From the NCBI GenBank assembly GCA_023390555.1, contig JAEWCQ010000037.1:1-64000 (forward strand): a DNA stretch of 64,000 nucleotides. The letters are read 5' to 3'. The notes beneath the pieces are model-generated. The model did not search any database, was not told where the DNA came from, and saw only the letters and a list, made by a program, of their open reading frames with translations. This document shows, one piece after another, positions 9,035-17,404 of this stretch; the stretch's first letter is position 1; every line of letters starts with the position of its first letter. The translations under genes were made by a program, and so were the position numbers. Origin of the DNA: Bacillota bacterium (GTDB lineage Bacteria > Bacillota > Clostridia > Lachnospirales > Lachnospiraceae).

Positions 9035-10069
9035 CTAAACAGCTCCCTTCTGCAGCGACTTCTGTTCTTTTAAACGCTGCTTTTCTAATTTCTTACGTCG
9101 TTTCTTTGCATCATAGGTCTCATCCGTTGAATCTGCATTCCGGAATGCATACTTAAAGAAGAGTTTCTGCAGAATTGTAGCTGCAAAGATAATCAATAAC
9201 AGAACAACTGCCATTGCAGATGCAAGACCGACCTTTTGGTCTGTATGAGCAATCTTGTTCATGATAACAAAGTAAGTACCTGTTCCGTTTCCACCCTTTG
9301 TAATAACGAATGGCGGATCAAATGCGCTCAGGGAACCTGTAATCGATAAGATCACGTTCAAGGTTACGATGGTTTTAATACTAGGTAAAATAATGTGTAA
9401 AAACTGCTGAAATTTATTTGCACCGTCCAGTTCAGCTGCTTCATACATCTCGGCATCTACGGACATGATAGCGCCAATGAAGAGCACCATATTCTGACCG
9501 AAGTAACGCCAGACAGATGTTGCAACCAAAGACCAGTTATTAATGCTGCGGTCCTTTAACCAGTACGGAAGATTGTCAAGTTGAAATCCACACCACTGAA
9601 GGATGGTATCAAACACAAATCCTCTGGTGTAGAAGAATTTGAAAATAAATCCAATCGCAATACCGCTTATCAAAAACGGGAAAAACATGAACCCTTTAAA
9701 TATATTGCCGCCCTTTGTCTTGAAACTCAAAATCGTTGCAAGATACAGAGCTAACGCCAGCTGCATCAGCGCGCCTGCCATATAGTAAACGCTCAATTTC
9801 AAAGCACCGAAAATATCATCTCTTTGAAATACCGCTGAGTAATTATCCAAGCCCACAAACACACGTCGGTCAACCGGAGTTGCATATTTCATTTTATAAA
9901 AACTGAATTTTACCATTTCACCAAATGGCAGATACGTAAATACAAGTAACAGTAATAACGGAATGAACATAAACGCGAAGATTACAATCGCCTGCTGCCC
10001 TTTCCTGCTCTTTGCCCATTTCTTCAAACGAAAGGGCTTCTTTTCTTTCTTAACAGTCGTCGCTGTCAT
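9035..10069 (-). CDS. ABC sugar transporter permease (MalF type)
   Basis: A 344-residue membrane protein with six predicted membrane spans and the EAA motif YEAAELDGANKFQQFLHIIL near residues 210-230. Highly basic N- and C-terminal tails face the cytoplasm. It forms the permease heterodimer with the next gene; the two are separated by one base. An AGGTG-rich ribosome site precedes the ATG. It follows the binding protein gene after a 94-base gap containing a G+C-rich hairpin, which may lower permease expression relative to the binding protein. Mannan-derived oligosaccharides are the likely substrate, inferred from neighbours. Confidence 0.93.
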   Translation of the reverse strand: MTATTVKKEKKPFRLKKWAKSRKGQQAIVIFAFMFIPLLLLLVFTYLPFGEMVKFSFYKMKYATPVDRRVFVGLDNYSAVFQRDDIFGALKLSVYYMAGALMQLALALYLATILSFKTKGGNIFKGFMFFPFLISGIAIGFIFKFFYTRGFVFDTILQWCGFQLDNLPYWLKDRSINNWSLVATSVWRYFGQNMVLFIGAIMSVDAEMYEAAELDGANKFQQFLHIILPSIKTIVTLNVILSITGSLSAFDPPFVITKGGNGTGTYFVIMNKIAHTDQKVGLASAMAVVLLLIIFAATILQKLFFKYAFRNADSTDETYDAKKRRKKLEKQRLKEQKSLQKGAV

Positions 10070-10099
10070 CGGTGCACCTCCATGCCCTTTTTTAAACGA

Positions 10100-10124
10100 A
10101 GCCGGGTTTCTTATCTCCCCGGCT
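10100..10124 (-). terminator. Intercistronic hairpin between binding protein and permease genes
   Basis: AGCCGGG (10100-10106) pairs with CCCGGCT (10118-10124) around an 11-base loop. Only a short T-rich stretch follows on the minus strand. Such a hairpin inside a transporter operon usually protects the upstream message or ends part of the transcripts, giving more binding protein than permease. A full stop of transcription seems unlikely because no promoter is evident after it. Confidence 0.5.
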
Positions 10125-10163
10125 CCGCTTTGAAAAGGCTAAATAATGACTTCTAGTTCTAAT

Positions 10164-11594
10164 TTACTTTGTCACTTCAACACTGTTCGCTTCCTGTGCT
10201 GAAGACCATGCGTCATTCCATTCCTGCATGATATCGTCAAAGCTTTCATCGTTATTTGCTGCATGTTCTACGATAGACATGATCTTCTGGTTGCCGCTTG
10301 CGTTAACCATAAGCTCTGAATCAGAGTTTAAAGTATTTAACAGATCTTCTTCACCGGATACTGCCGGATCATCTGTAACAAATGTTACCTCGCTGAAGTC
10401 TGCATATACATCTGGCAGATCTGTCTGGTCTGCTGCAACTGGAAGGCCACCTTCATTGTAGGAGAATCCAGATTTTTCTGTCATGAATTTAATGAAGCAC
10501 ATAGCTGCTTCCTGGTTCTCTGTTGAAGAATCAACATTGATACCATAGCTGTAATCAGCACCTGCAGATGCATACTGTTTTCCGTCTACTGTAATCGGGA
10601 ATGGCATATATGCGATATCATCCGCATTGTCGCCAGCTGCTTTCATCTGGCTTACAGCCCAGGAACCAAGTACCATAGTTCCGATCTGGCCATTGTTGAT
10701 CATTGCTTTACAGCCTTCCCAGTCTGTTGTTGTATAGTCATCTTCGGTCAGTCCGTCTGCTACTGCATCATATAAGATCTTATAAACATTATAAGCATGT
10801 GTTCCGTCGCCAGGATCTGAAAACGGTGCTGCTGTATGAAGTAATTCCTGATTCATATAATCGCTCTGTCCGGTTGCTGTTCCGCCTACATAAGCATCCC
10901 ATGCACCCATGGTCCACTCTGCTGCATAGTTGGTATAAAGTGGAGTCGCATCTGTTTTATCTTTAATTGCCTGTAAAGCAGCGATAAATTCTTCCGGTGT
11001 CTTCGGTGTCTCTGTAACACCTGCATCTGTAAATACTTTCTTGTTATATACGATACCCTGTGCATTTGCGGTAGAAGGAACACCGTATACCTGTTTGTCA
11101 TACTCCCATGTGTTTGCATAGTTGATCTCTTTATTCATTGAATCAAGATCACCATAAGACAGGAAGTATGTACTTAAATCTGCCTTATCTACTGCCGGGA
11201 TCATCATGATATCGCCCCAGTCACCACCCTGAAGACGAAGAAGTGCATCATCTGCATAGTTGGTAACACCTTCTACTTCAACCGTGATATTCGGGTAAAG
11301 TTTGTTGAACTCTGCAATATAAGCATCCCAGTTCTCTCCAGAATAATCATCTGCCTGCATATCCGTTCTGTGTGTTAAAAATTTAATGGTAGCAGTCAGA
11401 TCGGAGTAAGTCTTGCCAAGTTCAATGTTCGCGTAGCTTAATTCCCCTGCATCTGATGTTTCTGTTCCTGCATCTTCTTTTTCTGTACCAGATGCATTGC
11501 TGTCAGCATTGCTGTTGTTTGTGTTTCCGCATCCAACCAGTGAGAATGCCATTACAGCCGCTGTTGAAAGAGCCAATAACTTTTTCAATTTCAT
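10164..11594 (-). CDS. ABC transporter sugar-binding lipoprotein (mannooligosaccharide candidate)
   Basis: A 476-residue extracytoplasmic solute-binding protein of the CUT1 (extracellular domain SBP_bac_1) type. The signal peptide ends in the lipobox LVGC with Cys22 as the lipidated residue, followed by a Ser/Asn/Asp-rich linker to about residue 55. The rest is the two-lobed binding fold. It would hold the ligand at the outer face of the membrane and deliver it to the two permeases downstream. In Roseburia the equivalent protein binds mannooligosaccharides. A good AGGAGG site precedes the ATG. It is the first gene of the operon, behind a 340-base divergent control region shared with an AraC regulator. 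Confidence 0.92.
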   Translation of the reverse strand: MKLKKLLALSTAAVMAFSLVGCGNTNNSNADSNASGTEKEDAGTETSDAGELSYANIELGKTYSDLTATIKFLTHRTDMQADDYSGENWDAYIAEFNKLYPNITVEVEGVTNYADDALLRLQGGDWGDIMMIPAVDKADLSTYFLSYGDLDSMNKEINYANTWEYDKQVYGVPSTANAQGIVYNKKVFTDAGVTETPKTPEEFIAALQAIKDKTDATPLYTNYAAEWTMGAWDAYVGGTATGQSDYMNQELLHTAAPFSDPGDGTHAYNVYKILYDAVADGLTEDDYTTTDWEGCKAMINNGQIGTMVLGSWAVSQMKAAGDNADDIAYMPFPITVDGKQYASAGADYSYGINVDSSTENQEAAMCFIKFMTEKSGFSYNEGGLPVAADQTDLPDVYADFSEVTFVTDDPAVSGEEDLLNTLNSDSELMVNASGNQKIMSIVEHAANNDESFDDIMQEWNDAWSSAQEANSVEVTK

Positions 11595-11755
11595 AATAAA
11601 AATATCCTCCTTTATTTTGTTTCGCTACTGTCCTGTAACTTAATTTAATTATATTATTTTTGCTTAATTAATCATCAACTATTCTTGCTATTAATAATTG
11701 ATTATTGTTACCATTGTTTGTTTCCTCACTATTCACAATTTATCAGAACGCTTTT

Positions 11756-11770
11756 TGGTCATAATGACCA
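11756..11770. promoter_or_regulatory. Perfect palindrome TGGTCATAATGACCA, candidate operator
   Basis: Seven-base arms TGGTCAT and ATGACCA flank one central base. It lies about 165 bases upstream of both the transporter operon start and the AraC gene start, in a place where an activator could act on either promoter. I infer a regulator-binding site. Which regulator uses it (the AraC protein, LacI or another) is unknown, and I did not find a second copy in the other control regions by eye. Confidence 0.45.
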
Positions 11771-11852
11771 TAATTCGTTTTTTCATCAAGCTAATTTAAC
11801 GTTTTTTAGCCTTATTATTAGTTATTAGATTAATTTATTTCATCATTTTATC

Positions 11853-11881
11853 TTGTTTATTACATTTTTTTTGGTTATACT
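11853..11881 (+). promoter_or_regulatory. Candidate promoter of the AraC regulator
   Basis: TTGTTT (11853-11858) and TATACT (11876-11881) are spaced by exactly 17 bases, giving a leader of about 45 bases before the ATG. The fit to the housekeeping sigma consensus is good in the -10 box and fair in the -35 box. Confidence 0.55.
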
Positions 11882-11934
11882 ACAACTAGAAGTCAACTTA
11901 AAGATCCAGTATAAAAAAGCAAAAGGAGATTGCC

Positions 11935-12876
11935 ATGCATTTCAAAGAATTGTTTCTGGCTTCCCTGGAAACCAGACCAAGCATTCCAAATAATTTTAAT
12001 CCCGAACAGCTTTTGGTAAACTGTTACGACCAGTCCCTTGCAAACCCGGATTTTATCCATCTGGCTGCCGGAGGTCTGGCAGAATTTTCCGCCCCGTTAT
12101 CCTATGATATCCGGGAACTTCCATGCCATCTTCTGATTTATACAATCTCTGGCAGCGGAGCTGTCTCCGTTTCCCAGGAATCCGTTTCGATGTCGGAAAA
12201 TACCTTGCTATTCATTGACTGCAGACAGTCTTTTAAATTAAACATCACCTCACCCGTCTGGAAATTTTATATAGCATTTGTGACTGGCAACCCACTTTTC
12301 ACCTATCACCAATATTTTAAAAATGCTTCCGGTTCTCTTTACTATACAGAATCGGCTTCCGGAATTCCTTCTTATATCAGACGTCTCTGTACCTATTCGG
12401 AAATCCAAACACCTGCTGACGCTCTTATTATATCCAAATGGTTTACAGATATACTGACAGAATCCTGTGTTGTGTCCTTGAATCAAAACAGGGCGACAGA
12501 ACATATTCCATTGTATATGTCCGATATGAAAAAACTTCTGGATCATTCCTATTCAACTGGTTTTTCGCTTGCTGATTTTGAAGAAAAATTCGGCGTCAGC
12601 AAATATCGTCTGTGCAGGGAATTCTCTCACTATTATCAGGTATCTCCCCTGCAATATCTGAATGCGAGACGTATCGATGCAGCAAAAAACCTGCTTCTGA
12701 CCACAGACATGCCCGTTCATGAGATTGGTTCTGCCGTTGGCATCGACAATACCAACCATTTTATCAATCTGTTCAAAAAATTTACCGGGACCACTCCGTT
12801 TGCATTCAAACAGGCGGCCCCGGCTTCTATACGCGAGCTACACTCTCCTTACATACCAGACGTCCCTCTACAATAA
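11935..12876 (+). CDS. AraC-family transcription regulator of the mannan operon
   Basis: A 313-residue regulator with an N-terminal cupin-like sensor half (about 30-150) and a C-terminal double helix-turn-helix (about 195-295). The second helix-turn-helix carries the typical HEIGSAVGIDNTNHFINLFKK pattern in shortened form (GIDNTNHFINLFKKFTGTTP). A strong AAAGGAG site precedes the ATG. It is divergent from the sugar-binding protein gene, so control of the transporter operon, probably by activation with a mannan-derived sugar, is the natural inference. Its last 50 bases overlap the 3' end of the LacI gene on the other strand. Confidence 0.9.
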   Translation: MHFKELFLASLETRPSIPNNFNPEQLLVNCYDQSLANPDFIHLAAGGLAEFSAPLSYDIRELPCHLLIYTISGSGAVSVSQESVSMSENTLLFIDCRQSFKLNITSPVWKFYIAFVTGNPLFTYHQYFKNASGSLYYTESASGIPSYIRRLCTYSEIQTPADALIISKWFTDILTESCVVSLNQNRATEHIPLYMSDMKKLLDHSYSTGFSLADFEEKFGVSKYRLCREFSHYYQVSPLQYLNARRIDAAKNLLLTTDMPVHEIGSAVGIDNTNHFINLFKKFTGTTPFAFKQAAPASIRELHSPYIPDVPLQ

Positions 12877-13846
12877 AGACCCCAGGTTTGTAATTATCAT
12901 TTTCTATTTTCTTCAGAACATTATGAATCGTCCGTCTCGCCATCTCTTTGATATCAACTTCGTAAGTGGTGATTTTTACATTGCAGAGCCCCGGATACAG
13001 ATAATTATCAAATCCTACGACCGATATATCCTCGGGTACACGGTAGCCGTTTTCCTGCAGTTTTTTAATCAGATAGCTGGCTGTCAGATCACAGTTACAG
13101 ACAAACGCACTCGGCATTTCTTTTGGCAGCACCAGACGGTTCTTGGCATCAATAAAACCGCTGTCAATATCACGATCTTCCATAATCCATTCCGGTTTTG
13201 ATTCCACTCCATGCTCCATAAGTGACTTCATATAGCCAAAATAACGGTCGGTAATACTTTCCGTAGCGAGCAGGGTACCTACATAGGCAATCTTACGGTG
13301 CCCCATATCAAAGAGGTAGTTTGTCAGGGAGTAGGTTCCATAATAGCTGTTGGAAATGACCGCATCACAGGCCTGCTTCTCATCATAATAATCCATATAT
13401 ATAATCGGCACGCCAGCTTCTTCGTTCAGCACCGTAAGATAATCGCTTGCCATACTGCCGATCACGATGACACCGTCCACCTTTTTTTCCTGGACGACCT
13501 TCGGAAGATTACAGGATGCCTCATCGGAAGTGCCGATCACTTCCAGCATTGTAAAACATCCTTTTGATACTGCTTTCGTCGTCACAGCCTGATACATCTG
13601 CCAGTAAAAAGAATCATATTTATCCAAAAACATTTCCGCAATCAGCACGCCTATATTATAACTTTTGTGATCCTGCAACTTTCTCACAGCAGAGGGCTGC
13701 TTATAGCCCATTTCATCCGCGAGTCTTTTGATCCTGTCCCTCAGCTCCTCGCTGACACCCTTCTGGTCTGATAATGCCTTGGAAACAGTAACGGTACTCA
13801 CTCCCACAATCGCAGCTATATCTGCCAATTTCACCGTTTTTGCCAT
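12827..13846 (-). CDS. LacI-family transcription regulator
   Basis: A 339-residue repressor. Residues 1-50 form the LacI helix-turn-helix with the VKLADIAAIVGVSTVTVSKA pattern and the hinge region; 60-335 form a periplasmic-binding-protein-like effector domain. GalR/LacI proteins of sugar loci bind A+T-rich palindromes and release them on binding a sugar or sugar phosphate. The gene lies between the GH36 gene and the AraC gene and has its own consensus promoter. The last 50 bases are antisense to the AraC 3' end. The Roseburia mannan locus also has a LacI regulator, so a role in this regulon is likely, but its operators cannot be fixed by eye. Confidence 0.93.
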   Translation of the reverse strand: MAKTVKLADIAAIVGVSTVTVSKALSDQKGVSEELRDRIKRLADEMGYKQPSAVRKLQDHKSYNIGVLIAEMFLDKYDSFYWQMYQAVTTKAVSKGCFTMLEVIGTSDEASCNLPKVVQEKKVDGVIVIGSMASDYLTVLNEEAGVPIIYMDYYDEKQACDAVISNSYYGTYSLTNYLFDMGHRKIAYVGTLLATESITDRYFGYMKSLMEHGVESKPEWIMEDRDIDSGFIDAKNRLVLPKEMPSAFVCNCDLTASYLIKKLQENGYRVPEDISVVGFDNYLYPGLCNVKITTYEVDIKEMARRTIHNVLKKIENDNYKPGVFIVEGRLVCKESVARV

Positions 13847-13932
13847 AGCTTCTGTCCTCTTATCCTAATTATTTTCGCTATCATCTGCCAATACACAGAA
13901 TTAAGTAATTTTAATTAATTTTAACTGATTTA

Positions 13933-13961
13933 ATTCTAAATTTTCGCCCCCAATTTGTCAA
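13933..13961 (-). promoter_or_regulatory. Promoter of the LacI gene
   Basis: On the minus strand TTGACA (13956-13961) and TAGAAT (13933-13938) are exactly 17 bases apart, an almost ideal housekeeping promoter. It begins about 20 bases after the GH36 stop. The A+T-rich TTAATTAATTTTAA stretch just downstream (13911-13930) could be an autoregulatory operator. Confidence 0.7.
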
Positions 13962-13982
13962 GACTTTCCGAAAAAATGAACC

Positions 13983-16175
13983 TTATTCTGCGATGAGATG
14001 ATAAAGTTTCCCCTGAAAATCTCCCCACGGATTCTGCACCAGCAAACCTGCATTCATCAGAAGATCCCCGCCGTAAGTCCTGCCGTCTTCTCCTTCTATG
14101 CGGTAGTCATATCCGGAATTGAGACCTTTTAAGCAGATTTTCCGACTGTGAAAGTTCGGACGGTTCAGTACCTGAACAAAAGTCATCAACGCTTCCTTTT
14201 GATCCTTGGAGACTACCATATAGCAGTCATATTCTCCATTCGCGCGGAAAGACGCCAGTCGGTAATAATCACCTTCACGTACAAGATCGTTGTATTTATG
14301 GTACATCGCTACCTGCTCCGGAATCATTTCCTGCTCTTCTTTTGCAATTTTTGTGATATCCAGTTCGTAACCAAAGGTTCCTGCAAGTGCAACATATCCC
14401 CTGGTCTCAAACGGCGTCACTCTGCCAACCGTATGGTTCGGGCAGTCAGATACATGTGCTCCCATTGCTGACAACGGATAGATGAGTGCTGTCCCCTCCT
14501 GTATTTTCAGGCGTTCTATGGCATCCGTATCGTCTGAGCACCAGATCTGCGGACTGTAATAGAGCATTCCAGGATCAAATCTGGCTCCCCCGCCGGAACA
14601 GTTCTCCAGCAGCAGCTGTGGGAATTCTGTCATCAGCCTCTCCTGCAGTTCATACATGCCAAGAACATAACGGTGATGCAGTTCCCCCTGCCTGTCAGCC
14701 GGCAGCTGCATACTTCCCAGATCACTCAACTGGCGGTTCATATCCCATTTTACATATGCGATATCAGCACTGCGCAGAATCTTTGCAATACTCTCATAGG
14801 TATGATCCAGCACATCTCTTCTGCTCAGATCCAGAACATACTGGTTCCGGCACAGACTTCCAGTTCTTCCCGGAATGGCGATAGCCCAATCCGGATGTTC
14901 CTGATACAGCCGGGATTCCGGAGAAATCATTTCCGGTTCGAACCATATACCGAACTTCATCCCCAGCTTTCCAACCTCATCCACCAGATATTTCAAACCT
15001 CCGGTTATTTTCTTTTCATTGACATCCCAGTCTCCGAGACTTGTATTATCATCATTTCGGCTGCCAAACCATCCATCATCCATGACAAGCATCTCAATTC
15101 CCAGCGCAGAAGCACGTTTTGCTATATCAAGGAGCTTTTCCGTATCAAAATCAAAATAAGTGGCTTCCCAGTTATTAATCAGAATCGGTCTCTTTTTGTG
15201 TCCATACTCTCCACGTATCAGATGATTCCGATACATATCATGCAGATTTCTTGTCATCTTCCCAATTCCTTCTGCAGAATAAGTCATGACCACCTCCGGC
15301 GCGGTAAAGGTCTCACCCTGTTCCAGCTTCCAGCTGAAATTCTCCGGATGGATTCCCATAACTGCCCGAATGGAATCAAACTGATTGCGTTCTGCCTGTG
15401 CAAGAAAATTTCCTGAATAGACAAAATGCATGGCGTAAACATTTCCGCTGTCTTCTGTTGCATTTTTTTCTTTTAATGCAAAAAACGGATGCTCCTGATG
15501 AGAGGATTCTCCTCTTGTGGAACCCACGCTCTGTTTGCCATAGCCGATGCTCCGGGATTCGATCTGGCGTTCTCTTGCCCATGATCCATGCAGTGTGATC
15601 ATTTCAAAGTCCTGATTATCCACATCCAGACATGCCGATAATACCTTTGTCAGCCAGATAGCATCTTTTCTGGCATTCTTCACCCGGACACTTCTGGTGA
15701 TGACATCTTCTTTTTCAAATACCGTATAGATCAGATCAACGCAGAGTCCGATTACGGCATCCTGACAGTGCAAAATCAGGGTCTGACACTGCCCTTTTTC
15801 CCCAAAAGTGGACGGCAATCCTGTCAGAACCGGTTTCTCGTCCGTTATTTCATAAGATTCATACGAAAGCGATACCCCGGTATGCCCTCCCTGTGTGCGG
15901 ACTGCAATTGTGCTTTCGCGGTAATCCCCCAGTCCATTCCCGGCATATTCCATTGGGAAACAATCCAGAAACGAGGTACGGTCCCGGTTATTTTTAGATG
16001 GAACAAACGGCGCCTCCTGGGTACGCATCAGATACTGCGCATCCTGCTGCCGGATCTTTTTTCCATAGTATACATGTCCCACAAACCTGTCGCTGTCAAC
16101 AATTCCAATGATATAGCTGGTATTTTGTGTATCCAGCTGAAATAATGCTTCCTCTTCCCGATAAATAACTGCCAT
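13983..16175 (-). CDS. GH36 alpha-galactosidase
   Basis: A 730-residue cytoplasmic enzyme with no signal peptide, full length for GH36 group I. A beta-sandwich front (1-320) leads into the catalytic barrel. The nucleophile is Asp478 in YVKWDMN and the acid/base is Asp548 in CSDDTDA, at the same positions as in the Geobacillus enzyme AgaA; the ENCSGGGARFD block lies between them. It removes alpha-1,6-galactose side groups from imported galactomannan oligosaccharides so that the phosphorylases can act. A GGAGG site precedes the ATG. It follows the CE2 gene by 10 bases and is probably cotranscribed with it. Confidence 0.95.
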   Translation of the reverse strand: MAVIYREEEALFQLDTQNTSYIIGIVDSDRFVGHVYYGKKIRQQDAQYLMRTQEAPFVPSKNNRDRTSFLDCFPMEYAGNGLGDYRESTIAVRTQGGHTGVSLSYESYEITDEKPVLTGLPSTFGEKGQCQTLILHCQDAVIGLCVDLIYTVFEKEDVITRSVRVKNARKDAIWLTKVLSACLDVDNQDFEMITLHGSWARERQIESRSIGYGKQSVGSTRGESSHQEHPFFALKEKNATEDSGNVYAMHFVYSGNFLAQAERNQFDSIRAVMGIHPENFSWKLEQGETFTAPEVVMTYSAEGIGKMTRNLHDMYRNHLIRGEYGHKKRPILINNWEATYFDFDTEKLLDIAKRASALGIEMLVMDDGWFGSRNDDNTSLGDWDVNEKKITGGLKYLVDEVGKLGMKFGIWFEPEMISPESRLYQEHPDWAIAIPGRTGSLCRNQYVLDLSRRDVLDHTYESIAKILRSADIAYVKWDMNRQLSDLGSMQLPADRQGELHHRYVLGMYELQERLMTEFPQLLLENCSGGGARFDPGMLYYSPQIWCSDDTDAIERLKIQEGTALIYPLSAMGAHVSDCPNHTVGRVTPFETRGYVALAGTFGYELDITKIAKEEQEMIPEQVAMYHKYNDLVREGDYYRLASFRANGEYDCYMVVSKDQKEALMTFVQVLNRPNFHSRKICLKGLNSGYDYRIEGEDGRTYGGDLLMNAGLLVQNPWGDFQGKLYHLIAE

Positions 16176-16185
16176 ATTTGCCTCC

Positions 16186-17247
16186 TTACCAATTCATGAT
16201 CTCTCTGATTTTATTTGCTGTTTTTATTGCTGCCTTTTCATGTGAAATCTCCGTTGGATGCCCGCTGGAAACTCGTCCATCCTCCGGGAGCTGTTCCTCC
16301 AGCATCATTGCAAAGATTTCCCCGGATGCTTCTGTTTGCTTATAATAATCTACCGCACCTGAGATTGCGGAATAAATACGTGTTCCCATCAGACCTGCTA
16401 TGCAAAGAATCACTGCCTGTGGATTATTTTTGTGAATTTGTTTTAAAAATTCCACATACTTTTCGGAAAATTGCTGCCGACGCTCTGCTTCATCCTTGCA
16501 GTAACTGTCATCATTTGTCCCCAGATTGACAACCACCAGCTGCGGACGGTATTTCGAAAATTCCCATGGAATCTCCTGCAACTGAACCGTTCCAAACGGT
16601 TTTCCGTATGAAAAACCCACTTTTTCATAGTAGCGCGGCACAAGCTGTTCCTCCTGCCTTTCCCCGGTATCCGTATACCCCGACCAAACACCGTAACCGC
16701 TGAAACTTACCATGCTGTAATCCGCATCCAGTATCTCAGCCGTCTGATAGGCATATGCCTTTGTAACGTCCTCAGTCCCTGTCTGAAATGCCGTATCCGG
16801 ATCTTCCAGATCAACACCAAATCCGCAGGTTATGGAATCACCGATGAATTCGATCCTGCGCTCCTTTTCAGGAACCGGCCACAGTCCATCGGTTACTTCG
16901 GCTTCTATACATTTTATCCCTGCCACGGACATGGCGCATTCGGATAACTTTATAACCTGTACCGTTATCTCCTGGGCAACATCACTCTCCAGCACGGTAA
17001 CTGTTTGTTCCGGTTGCTCAATCATCATATCGATCATCCGTTTTCCATTTACACAGATTCCGATTCTTGCCTTTCCTTCCGTCTCATTTCCCTGCGTGGT
17101 ATCATCTCCTGCAATGACCATCCTCACCTTCGTACCGGTAAGGCGAAAAGCAATTCCACTCCCCGCATGACCGAACCAGCATATTCCGCCTTCCATGCAG
17201 GTCCTTCCAATCAATTTTACATTTTTCTCTGTTATATCGTACTGCAT
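16186..17247 (-). CDS. CE2-family acetylesterase (intracellular mannan deacetylase)
   Basis: A 353-residue protein with the two-domain CE2 layout. Residues 1-120 form a jelly-roll and 130-353 an SGNH hydrolase with GDSITCG (Ser138), SFSGYG, NLGTNDD and GHPT (His330). CE2 enzymes often work with a Ser-His pair, and indeed the residue three before the histidine is Ser, not Asp. In Roseburia the CE2 enzyme removes 3-, 4- and 6-O-acetyl groups from mannose units, the complement of CE17. There is no signal peptide, so it acts on imported oligosaccharides. It is first in a two-gene run with GH36, after the GH26 terminator. No clear promoter was found in the 157-base gap. Confidence 0.9.
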   Translation of the reverse strand: MQYDITEKNVKLIGRTCMEGGICWFGHAGSGIAFRLTGTKVRMVIAGDDTTQGNETEGKARIGICVNGKRMIDMMIEQPEQTVTVLESDVAQEITVQVIKLSECAMSVAGIKCIEAEVTDGLWPVPEKERRIEFIGDSITCGFGVDLEDPDTAFQTGTEDVTKAYAYQTAEILDADYSMVSFSGYGVWSGYTDTGERQEEQLVPRYYEKVGFSYGKPFGTVQLQEIPWEFSKYRPQLVVVNLGTNDDSYCKDEAERRQQFSEKYVEFLKQIHKNNPQAVILCIAGLMGTRIYSAISGAVDYYKQTEASGEIFAMMLEEQLPEDGRVSSGHPTEISHEKAAIKTANKIREIMNW

Positions 17248-17302
17248 AGTTTTCCTCGATATCTCATTTTTAATAACAGCAGTTTCTTTTTAAAGACAAC
17301 AA

Positions 17303-17328
17303 GGCTGCCCTCTCTTAGAAGGGCAGCC
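17303..17328 (-). terminator. Terminator hairpin after the GH26 gene
   Basis: GGCTGCCCT (17303-17311) pairs with AGGGCAGCC (17320-17328), a nine-base stem with an eight-base loop. On the minus strand it is followed by a moderately T-rich run (TTGTTGTCTTT). It lies 76 bases beyond the GH26 stop, as expected for an intrinsic terminator, though the T-run is imperfect and some readthrough into CE2 is possible. Confidence 0.65.
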
Positions 17329-17404
17329 CTGCTGCCGCAACATCTCTCCAGATGATTGCACCATATTTTAGCAAAAATTAATAGTAATTTTCTCTCTTTT
17401 TTTA

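Larger units (their letters stand above)
11595..11934. other. Divergent control region between binding protein and AraC genes
   Basis: This 340-base gap is very A+T-rich and contains no gene. It holds the AraC promoter, a weak candidate promoter for the transporter operon (TATAAT reversed at 11649-11654, TTGATG reversed at 11674-11679, an over-long 19-base spacing), and a perfect 15-base palindrome near its centre. Several TTAATTAA-like stretches around 11665 could be LacI-family half sites, but A+T richness makes that weak. Confidence 0.5.

Noticed and set aside
11740..11760. CcpA cre site around CAGAACGCTTTTTGG
   Set aside because: The central CG and flanks fit only in part; two fixed positions of the consensus fail.
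13911..13930. LacI operator in the TTAATTAATTTTAA stretch
   Set aside because: All control regions here are A+T-rich, and no common palindrome with a central CG or a defined half site could be aligned between the LacI, GH26 and transporter upstream regions.
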